From Ascidia mentula (Eukaryota; Chordata; Ascidiacea; Phlebobranchia; Ascidiidae), in assembly GCA_947561715.1 (NCBI GenBank), contig OX387203.1, positions 18,972,001 to 19,036,000 on the forward strand: a stretch of DNA of 64,000 nucleotides, given 5' to 3'. Positions 21,744 to 32,700 of this stretch are shown here, one piece after another. The position numbers were made by a program, and so were the translations under genes. The notes below the pieces were generated by a model, which was not told the origin of the DNA, searched no databases, and saw nothing but the letters and a program-made list of their open reading frames with translations. Numbering within the stretch: position 1 is the stretch's first letter; every line of letters begins with the position of its first letter.

Positions 21744-23723
21744 TACAGAGCAGTTTCTGCTTCAACCACATGTAAGTTTTGTCGGTTAGCAACCACAAAC
21801 ACATTTTCCTGTTGCTCTTCCTGTGGTTGAGGCCTGAAAACGGCACGTAGGACATCCCGGACTCTATCATACAGGAGTTTCGGTGCGTTGGAGTAGATGA
21901 GGGGATTTAGAGAGCTGTTGATGGGGAGTAGGATGATTGCTGACACAGCGTACATCACTGGAGGCATGGGGACTCCACCAAAGTTTACAAATGCCATGAT
22001 TGAAATTGGAACCCAGCAGAGAAAATCGGTAATTATCAGTCGGAGGATTTTCTTTTGCATTTCTGCCGAAACAAACAGCATTTCTGGAATAATATGTTTG
22101 CAAATACGAATGCGATTACCTTTGTTTTGTCTTGCCACCCTGCCATCTCTTGATCTCTCGTTCAATTTCCTGGCACTGGCAGTTGTCTTCTTGTAAATCC
22201 ACAAATACGTAATTGCCACGAACATGAAGGCCAGGAAATTAAGAGTAATAATAGCGATTGAAAATCCCCATGCCTTGTCGTTGGTTGTTACATAAAGTTT
22301 GCTGATGCAAACGCTGCTGCTGCTGTAATATCTACACACAGATAATTTTGGGGCGATAAAATTGAACATTTTGCGATTATAAAAACGTACCCCAAATATC
22401 CAGAAATATCAAATAACTCAGTGTAATTGTAATCCTCAAGAATATCCATAAAATCCATCCAGGAATTAGCATCATTCACTCGCATGATGGCAGTGTTGAG
22501 TTCTTGGGAATCGTTGCTTGTAAAGTTGTGTTGGAAAGTTACAAATCGATCCATGAAGTTATTCATGCCTGTATACGCAGCGCTAGTGTCATTCGAAACT
22601 GGTTTCACCACCAAAAAAACGACAAAATATCTTACTAGAGAAGTCGACTGCAACATTTTCAAAAAACGGATTCTCATTCATCAAAGCTTTGGTTTCGAAC
22701 AAATGTTGAAGTTGAGTCGTGAGTGGAATAAAAGCAATTGTAAACGAGAATGCCCAGGAGAGGATAATGGAAAGGATGACTGTTTTCAATTCCGGTTTCA
22801 AGGATGCATCGAGTGGCTGAAACAAAAGAGAACATAGACGTGTTTTCATTAAAAGTAATAAGTTTGCAAGCTAGGGGTTCGTTTCAAATCGTGGGATGTT
22901 GAACATAGTTGTCAGTTCGAATCCCATCGGACTGGAAATTGCTCCTTCTTTCTCTACCCTGTAGTTCCCAAATTGGGCAAAACTGCGTCATTTTAACAAC
23001 ATTCGTTTTAGTTTCGTTTCTCATGTCAGGCTCAGATTCTAGCGATATCTGTGAGTGTGAAAATAAATAGGTTTCTGGAGATAAAAGATTTCCAGAGAGA
23101 AAGTTTTCGTAAAATTTTGAAAAGGGTCGTCACCGGTTCAACGAAGTTGGCAATAGCTGACTTACCAAAATAAAATTGTTTCACTTACGTTTTTCACAGC
23201 ATAAAGTCGGAATATGGTCAACAGAACCATTGTAAACACCGATGTTTCGCTTGAAAGCAAAACCAATACCCCCATTGTGGTGCAACTTCCGCTTGATCTC
23301 CATATAAGGTCATTGGCACAATAATTTCCAGAGTATCTGACACCAGCGGCGCCCAGCATGATCAGATAAACTCCCATGAGTAGATCGGAAACGGATAGAT
23401 TCAAAACAAGCAGATGGTTTGTGCGAAATGCAGCAGATTGTGATTCTGTCGTCGCCAACGTTTTACCTTCCATCACCATGACAACCAAAACAAATTAAAG
23501 GAATATAACACGTGTTCTTATTGTGCAACCAAGACTAAACAAACTTTGTTTATTTTACCAAATTTCCGGCAATGGCGAGCATCCCCATTATCCACACAAT
23601 GGCTCGTAGAAATGGGTTTGCAATCAACTCGTATCGTGATGAAAATATGTTTTCGTCAATCACTTTTGTATTTGTTGGACATTCGTCTGACCAATCAGAG
23701 CAGTCGCCGACTCCATTGAATTT
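21743..23723 (-). CDS. Seven-transmembrane part of the receptor
   Basis: Five exons. 23723-23559: end of the last LDLa module, linker and helix 1 (FLRAIVWIMGMLAIAGNL). 23485-23189: helices 2 and 3, with IFRLY in place of the usual D/E-R-Y. 22816-22636: helix 4 (VILSIILSWAFSFTIAF). 22598-22391: a long second extracellular loop with N-glycosylation-type sites (NDTS, NFTS, NYTE). 22330-21743: loop end YYSSSSVC, helices 5, 6 and 7 (NPLIYS), and a cytoplasmic tail with QPQEEQQENVF. The loop intron between 22636 and 22598 is only 37 bp. The tail is short, ending VEAETAL. Confidence 0.85.
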
Positions 23724-26700
23724 CTATGTGGAGTAAATTAAAGAAAACTTTGTAGTTAAGTTGGTCATATTGGCGTTTGTAAACAGCACAATGCGAAATT
23801 ACTGTTTTGTATGTAATTGGTGAATAACGGAACTATGGAAATTAGACAAAAAATGTGTACTCCAATATACACGTGTAGTTTTGTATACGTGGAAGGCGTG
23901 TGACGCGCTAATTGGCCAGAAAACTGGCGACAAAAATAAGAACTAATAGGTAAACTGGCAGTTCTCATCTGGTGGCAAACGTTGAAGTGTGCTTGTGCCG
24001 TTAGTTGTAAAGAACATGATTTGTGCAGTGGGTCGCACTTTATCCTATGATATTCGTCTGTTTAACATTGGGCGCTTCTAAAATTTTGTTCATATTGATG
24101 TCATTTTATTTAATTATGAAAGTATCCGTCTCTGTAGTTCGGCTCCCAACTTTTGTTTTGTCGGTAAATCGTTAGTGCAGGGTGAACTGAGCGTTTACCA
24201 TAGTTGGGGTTGGGAAATTAGGCGCTGAAACACGGAGAAATGTCTTTCTAAATCGGTCCTAAAACTTCTACAGCCACCCACCCAATAACTTTAGTCCGAA
24301 TTAGGGTTCGCTTAATTAATTTCGGCCATAATAGTAACACGCACGGAATCAAAACATCTTTGCAACAGGACACAAAACTTAAATATTGTTAACATGTGTT
24401 TACCTTCTCTTTCTTAACGAACAATGGATCTTTATTTTCGCAATAAAACCTTCCGTCCTTTGTGCAGTTTATTTCGTCACTTTGATCATCGCAGTTAATT
24501 GTGAGGTCACAAACATCCGATTCGTTGACAGAAATCTGTCACAGAAATCTGGGAAATACTTAAACCGTCTTTGTGGTTAACTGTGTGCGAAAGATTCAAC
24601 AAAGGGCATTATGACAAACAATACTGAACAACAGATACCGATACCTATTTGACTTTTATAGTTAAAATACAGCTTTGAAGCGATTTTGCTCTAATTCTTG
24701 CAATTAATGTGTCTTGAATTTTTTGTGGTTTTGTTGACAAAAAATAACTTTACTTTGGCTCCATTTAACGTTGGACAGTATAATCTTCCTTCCTTTGTGC
24801 ACAATTCTTCTGGATATTCGTCACTTTCATCCTTGCAATCAATGAAACCGTCGCATACTTTGGACATAGGAATATTGAGAAGTCCTTCATTTGCGTCGCA
24901 GTGTTTCCGATGTTTGCAAAGTTGAGGATCTTCATCGTGGGCGAAGATTCGACCTGTGTCATAATTGTAGACCCGATCACCACAATCCCGCTTCCCATCG
25001 CACAGTTGTTTGTTGTCGAGCCTACTCCACCCCCAGACCTGTGCAAAACACATTACATGGTTTCTGGTATGTTTTTGTGCGAACGATTTGTTGCTCATGC
25101 TGGAAGGAATATTTTGGGTATTATTTTAAACGAATCTTTTATTAGTTATTGCAAGGCTTGTCAGGATTTCGTGGCTGTTACATGAGGTTTCATCATTAGT
25201 AAGTCCGTAAATCCAGTGGCGACAATTCAGCAGTGACCTTAAACTTTATGCGTGTGGCGAAAAGACACATGACACACAGCACTAATTCTTGTTTTTTTTT
25301 CTTTTTTTGTTCACCTGCGTTGTTTATTTAAATCGCTGATCATTAGGGGAGACCGGGGATACCTCGGACACGGGGATACCTCGGACCAGGTATTTTACGT
25401 CACAATTAGGTATTGTTAAAACACTTTTACAAAAGCTTTATGTCTCCATCAAACGTTAACAGGAACTTTGGAATTAAATCATGTCTGCTTAAAAAGTTAT
25501 AATCGAAAAAGTCAATTTATCAGTGAAACCAAGTTTTTCAATTTGTATGTGGAAGGTTATATATCTGTCAAAGTTAATCAAAATGCAGTAATTTGGGGTT
25601 GATTGTATAATCAAATGTGTATTCTTGGATAGGCCAATGATGATTTTGTGTAACCTTTAAAAATACGGCCATAGTTTAAGAATTTCTATGTCGTCACGTG
25701 GTCGGGGATACTTCGGACATCATGGCAAAAAATCGCGAGAAGGCAACAATTTTTGAGTTTTATGAAAAATTATCGGTTATAGAAGAGAATAAACAGAGGC
25801 TGGATGAAATGATTGAATTTTGGCAGTAAGAAAAAGTCCCAAAGACAAAAAATCGTTTGTTGACTCTAAAATCTATGATATCCGTGCTGCCGTTAAACCT
25901 ACACGATTTACCCAAAGCATGAACGTGTGTAAGGGTCGAAACGATAAGTGGCCATGCCCCGATTCCTGAAAGCTTGAATGATATTTTATGCGCTAATGCC
26001 CCAATGCTGATATTGCGCCAAGTTTGATTTCAGTTATTTGTTAAATAAACAAAAAAAACGTCTGTTAAAACTTGCTGTCCGAGATATCCCCAGTCACGTC
26101 CGATGTTACCCCGGTACCGGGGTGACTTCGGACATTTGAGACCTGTTTAAAAAATGGGCTGAATAAACATTTTTAGTGAGCTAAAACGAACGAAAACCCG
26201 TTTGTTTTTTGAGCAATGCTTTACTACTCACAACAAAATAAAATTTAAGAATGTGGTTCATAATTTAAAAAAATATGAGCAATTTTCCCAAAACCGTCCG
26301 AGCATTCCCCGGTCTCCCCTACATATATGCGCAGATCACATCGCACTTTTGTTTATGTTTTCATCTTTTCTGACACTTTATTTTTGCACTTTATTCGTTT
26401 TTCTATGTTTGCCACGTCGTCCCGTAACGCCACATTAATTTCATGAAAAACCGTTGATTGGTTAATTTACAATTTGGCTTTTACTGAGTATATGCACGTT
26501 TTACAGTCATTTTAGCCTGTTCATTAAAGGAAAGCCTATTTAGCGAGAGAGACTTTAGCTTCCATATTTAGCCATTAATTTCATGAAAAACCGTTGATTG
26601 GTTAATTTAACGGTGCGAGGAGGTGTTTTGAGTACGATCGAGTAAGTTTCGAAACGGGCGTGCTGTACTGAGAGTGAGTGTGAAAAAACGAAAAGAGTAT

Positions 26701-29700
26701 CGATGGTATTGGTTTTTACTGAGTATATGCACGTTTTACCGTTGTTTTAGCCTGTTCATTAAAGAGAAGCCCATTTAGCGAACCAGCGTGAGAGACTTTG
26801 GATTCAGTGGTAATCCGTTACTGCAGGGTCCGGGCCGAGGTAGGAAAGAAATCCGTGACAACTTGCAAACTCAATTTGTCAGGTAACAGTGCCCATGTGG
26901 GACATAAAAACGTCCAACAAAACACTAACAGCAACAAACGTCATGATAGCAAAGTTGTTCGAGATTTTTATACCTGGAAATGTGATCACTATGTGATTGT
27001 TATGCATTACAAGATGTTTATTTCTCAAAAGTTTGGCTAAAGTTTTACATCAACCTGGTAAAAAACAAAGAAAATAGCAACATAAGCTTGACGAACAAAT
27101 ACAATTTGTGACGAAAGCTAGAATTAAATCTTAAACGTTTGGAATGTGACAAGGAAATTGACTTTTCACGCGACTTCTCTTTCAAACTCTCGCCGTGGTC
27201 GCAGTACTTTAAGTACCCACATAAGTCTGCCTCTTATTTTTGTGGCAATTGTTAAACATGTAGGTATCACAAATCAGTACTACATGCCGTTTAGTGCAAA
27301 CCAAATACCACATAAATTCCACGCATGTCAACTTTGCACAATAATTGTCTGTGGAAACTCGGTACAAGCACGAGTTCTAACTGTTAACGACCTTGAAGGT
27401 ATTTCTTTAGTAAAGTAATAGGATTTTGTAAATAATTATTATCACGTATTGAAGTCTTGTTCGAATTTTTGTAAAATAAAACTTTGGAATTTTTTTTCAA
27501 TGTTTCAGATAAGCAATCTTGTATGCGAAGCTAGTTTTACTCCCCACTACATCTCATAGTTGGTTTTGAGCAATGGGATTGAATTCCAAACTCTGAGCTT
27601 TTGAGATTAAGGTACATTACAAACAACAAAGAGAGCGAACAATTTTCCATGATGATACGGAATTTGGTTGTAAATATGTAAGATGTTTTAACTCGCGATA
27701 AAAGTATTCAAACTTATAACTCGCTTCATGTCTCTGATTGTTGGTTTGTTCCACTGTAGTTCAGAAAACTACAAGAACCAAACCATGAAGGTAAAAAATA
27801 TTCATTGCGTTCGACTGCGTAAACATTGTTGCAAACGTTTGTTTAAACTGGAGATTGTCCAGCAAGTGAGTAAGTACAATGTGTTGGTAAGAACCTACAA
27901 ATGTACGTAAACAACTAAACCATTTTCATTAAGTCTGGTGAACTGACTTCCGACTAAAAATAAGTTATGTATTCTCACTTACGTCACACAACCACCACCC
28001 ATGTATGTAGTTGGTTGTTGTTGTTGAACAGTCGTTCTTCACTTCCTCTTCAGCACTGAAAATATTTGAATGTTTCGCGTTTATTTTATAATTAAAAATT
28101 CAAATTGAATGCAGATGATATTTACTTGCGACCTCTGTAGTAATTAAACAAACGTCTTTAAAACCCATACATGGGAATACAGCTCAGAACTGACCCAAAA
28201 TTACGAAAAGAAGTTTATCCTCCAAACACCTGCTGCACTCCACTGAAGCAAAAATGCCTCACACTGGATTTGTTCTCTTGTGATAACATCAATAGTATGC
28301 CAAGAAATATAAACAATAACAAACATTCGCTTTATCCTAATTGGTTTCGAAACACGGTAGCTGAAGAACCCAAACATATTGAAACCACTTTAACCCAACA
28401 AATAAAACTGTCAACTTGGTACAAAGCAAATTTCTCATGCTTGGTTGTCCATTATTGAAACACTGTTACGTCACAAAGGTTGGTGGCTTGTAGTGCCTAG
28501 ATATGCGATGACTTGCATTTAAAGTCTTTTTCGACTACAATACTTTGTAATCAAGGCCCAAAACATCTTTATGATGTCATAACAGTAAAGGCCCGTTTAC
28601 ACTACAGACGATTCCGTGTTTGTTTTATTATGCGCGCGTGCTGAGTTGTGCTGGGATGGGATGTGCCGGTCTGTGCTAGGATGTGCTCGCTTTTGCTCGA
28701 TGAGCATAAATTCGGGCACAGTTGGGAACTGTAACGTTTATGCTGTGACGTAATGAGAATGACTTGCAGTTTTGTACCGCCCAGGTAAATATCACAGTTC
28801 TTGGAACGACACAGGAAAATCGCTCGTAAGATGCAATATTTTGGTTTGTGGTTGTGTGATGTGACCGCGTTTGACATGTGAGCGATTGTTTTGAGCGCAC
28901 GAAATGGCGAAATAACTGAATTACAAAGCAGTGTGTGGAACGGCGTCTCAGCGGGATGCTGCTGTGGAAAACCATTGTCCTGGTTCAATTATACCATCTT
29001 TGTTTTCATTATCTGTAGTGCTACCTTGCGTCGTAAAAAATATCTAAAACAGTAACTGCCTTAAGTATGTAACACAGCACATGCCTTAAGTATGTAACAC
29101 AGCACATGCCTTAAGTATGCAACACAGTACATGCCTTTTGTTGAAGAATATGTACAGCCAATAGCAACAACTTCAATTTGAACCTATAATATCGCTGGCG
29201 GGGCCGAGAAATGCAAGGCAAGGCTCCTTACAAATTATCAACGTAACTTGTCACTTGCACTTGTCGGTTTCGTGTTCGATTATTCCAGTAGTGTAAACAC
29301 CGTGTGTGCCAGACTGTGCTGTGTCGTGCCAAACTGTGTTTGTGTGTAAACGGGCCTTTAAGGAATGGGTATTTTTTCCCTGCAGCGGCGAAACACATCC
29401 TTAACACCTGCATTAGTTGATGAGTCGTGCAAATGAAAACAAGTCATGTAGTATTTACAGACACTTAACACATATTACACTATTGCAAGTCATAGATTCC
29501 TAGTTACGCAATGGATGTCAGTGATTTCAATCCAAAGAACAAACTAATGCTTTATCACTTACTAATGAAATTTGCCACAATCTTTGGTTTTCCCACTTTG
29601 ACAAAAACATTCATCACTTTTATCGGGACAGTCGGTGACGTCATCACACACATTTGACCTTGAGATGATCATTGGGTCATTTGTACATTGAAAACATGAA

Positions 29701-32700
29701 CGATGATTAAATGTCTGAGAACTTCGAATGTCTCTGCAAATGAAGTCCATTCTTTTTGAATAAGAACTAATGATGTTTTTAGTGAAAAATTTTTTCTTTA
29801 CAATAAACTGCGTTTGACACGAGGTTATTTATATTGTAACATTACAAGTTCATTCTGTCTTATCTTAACCGGAAGATACTTTCAACCAACCACAACATTT
29901 CATCAGTACCTGGCGTCTCCATTCTCCGAGGTGTAACACAAATCAGATTTATCATCACAATCGGCAATGCCGTCCCATAGAAACATTTGCGGAAGATTGC
30001 AATTCCGGCCATTCCGAACACATTTGAATCCATGTCCATTATTCCAGTGTTGGAAAGCTGGGCAGTCATTGCAAGGATCGCCATCACAAACAGTCGAACG
30101 TTTCCAACAAGCTGAATTCGGACACTGGAAGTGGGAGGGGCAGAGGTACTCACATGGGGAATTCCCCAAACAATGAGCGAGCTTGTCGCAGATTTCATAT
30201 TTTGAGTTACAGGAAATGTTGGTCGGATAAATTTTGTTGTAACAGACTCCATTATTGTCGAAACAATTACAACGTGGTTTTGAACTAAATAAAATTGATA
30301 GTTTATTTGCATCAACGAAATAAAGGTCTTTTCAAACCTACCCGAAATACACTTCCTTGTTCTTGATGCATTGCTCATGGAATTTTCCATTACAACCGCA
30401 TTCATCACTCATATCAGGGCAATCTATGACGTCATCACAAACACTTGACCTTGAGATGATCATTGAGTCATTTTTACATTGGAAACACAATCCTTCTTTC
30501 ATGGACGATGTATTACGAATATCTCTGCAATAACAAATTTGTTTACAGAAGCAATATTTTACCACAAGCAAGCAGTAATCGCCGTTCTTTGTTAACATTT
30601 ATAGCCACAAAACCACTAAGCTCATTTGACTAAAACTATATTCATATTTGCAAATGTTTTAGTTTTTTCGTTTTCACTGCAATAGGAAGAGTGACGCCGA
30701 ATAATGGTAAGATAAGGAGCACAGAGGAAGAGGGGAGTCTGGAGCAGTGCTGGCAAGTACGCATATGCAAAACACAATCAAAAACGAAATACCTGGCAAC
30801 TCCATTCTCCGAGGTGTAACACAAATCAGATTTATCATCACAATCGGCAATGCCGTCCCATAGAAACATTTGCGGAAGATTGCAATTCCTGCCATTCCGA
30901 ACACATTTGAAACCATGTCCATTATTCCAGTGTTGGAAAGCTGGGCAGTCATTGCAAGGATCGGCATCACAAACAGTCGAACGGGACTGGAAGTGGGTGG
31001 GGCAGAAGTCACACAGCGTTTTTCCAACACATTGGATCATTCCTTTGCAAAACTCCTTTACTCTTAGGGCGCACACTTTGTTTGAATTACTGAAGTCAAA
31101 CTTGTTGTCGCAACTGTAACGAAGTAATATATTAGGTCAGATAATAATAGTTTCGGGAGATTTGTGTTTGTAAATGTTAAAACATGAAGAGTCGTCATGG
31201 CGGATAATATGTAAATGTTAAGTTTGGTTTGAAATAAACTAAATTAATGCCAACTAGTCATGCACGATTGTGTATGCAAATGTGTGAATAACAATACACA
31301 ATCGACGACTTTACAATAATTTAGCGTAACATCTGTTGAAAAAAACTAATGGAAAGCAAATTGGCGCCAATGTTATAAATTCTGTGAGCTGTAAACAGTT
31401 GACCACTGTTTCGTACTATAAGGTCTCATCAGTGCAGCTTGGTGCGACTGTTGTAAACGATCATGCCGACCATCCGGTCAGGCAAATACTTCTACATTGT
31501 GGTGACTATACAGCCACCGTCATCTGAAGCCACTCTGTGCAAAGCCAGCCCAGCCCTTGTCTGTGCTGCTGTTGTTTTGAGAGGAGAGTTGAGATGCCAG
31601 TGAAAGAGGCTGAACCGTTTGCAACGGACGACAACCTTGACGTTGAAGACCGCTTTAACCCTCAGCTTTAAAAACTTTTTCAACTGATAAAAGAACTTAA
31701 AGTGCATATATGACACGGCCATGGCAACTTTGCGTAAAACTAAAGGAACATCCACAACAAACATATATCCAAAGTTTTACGGTTCTACGTCAAACAAAAA
31801 AATGTAGAAAACTCCACGAAAAGTAGCGGCGACAAAAAATCGTAAACCTTTTGCGCTGAGGAGAAAAGCACAGCGCACAAGGCGCTCGAGTCGAATAAAT
31901 GCATTGTTTAGATAGATGAAGGCACATTTTTTGCAGATATCGAATAGTTTCAAAAATAGGAGAATCCACAGATTGCGTAACCTTAAAGGTCAGGACAGGC
32001 TTATTTGTCCCTAATTAACGGAAGACCATAGGGTATAGCAGAAACGACATTACTCTGTACTCCGATAAGACAGGAATGGTGCGTTTCTTTGCTCAGTGAC
32101 ATTACATGGCATCATTTTGGGTGTGATGTCATGACTTTAACCTCACCTCTGTGTTGACTTTAATTTGATGATGCCAACATTTCGAAAATCATTTATGACG
32201 CGAACTCGTAGGCAACGCTATACTGTCGGACAAAAAGTGGTATTATGACAGAATAATCAGCCAACTGGGTTGGTTTTTCTCGGCGATCTTTGCCAGCCTC
32301 AAAATTCAATTATATCTTCTATATCTTTTGCTGTGAGTGGACAAAACGACAATGCTAAACTAACGGTTTGTTTCTGTCGTGTTTTTAAATGTTTATGTAT
32401 CACGTTAGCGATCATATATGCTGTAACAACAAGAACACCCTGTCCCAGTAACTGTTTTATTATTACCCAACTAAATAAGACATAATAGGTCGAACAGCGG
32501 CCTTCTGTCTTCAGCTTAAATTAACATAAAAATCCGTTTATTGCACTTGTTCACATTTTGTCCCCTGTTTAATGCAATATTACGCTAAACCAGTTTTAGA
32601 TTCTTTTGCATTCCTACGCATACGGCTTGCTGCCAGCACTGACGCACGACCGCAGCGCCTTCTATGAAATCAAGCAACAATATCTCGCTTCCGCATGATT

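Noticed and set aside
23486-23558. U12-type (AT-AC) explanation of the odd receptor intron
   Set aside because: A tccttt-aat branch-like stretch exists, but the donor is GTAAAA rather than a U12 donor, and no AC end gives the right frame.
28171-28458. 95-codon plus-strand ORF
   Set aside because: Inside a receptor intron, no motif, no splice sites, AT-rich composition like its surroundings.
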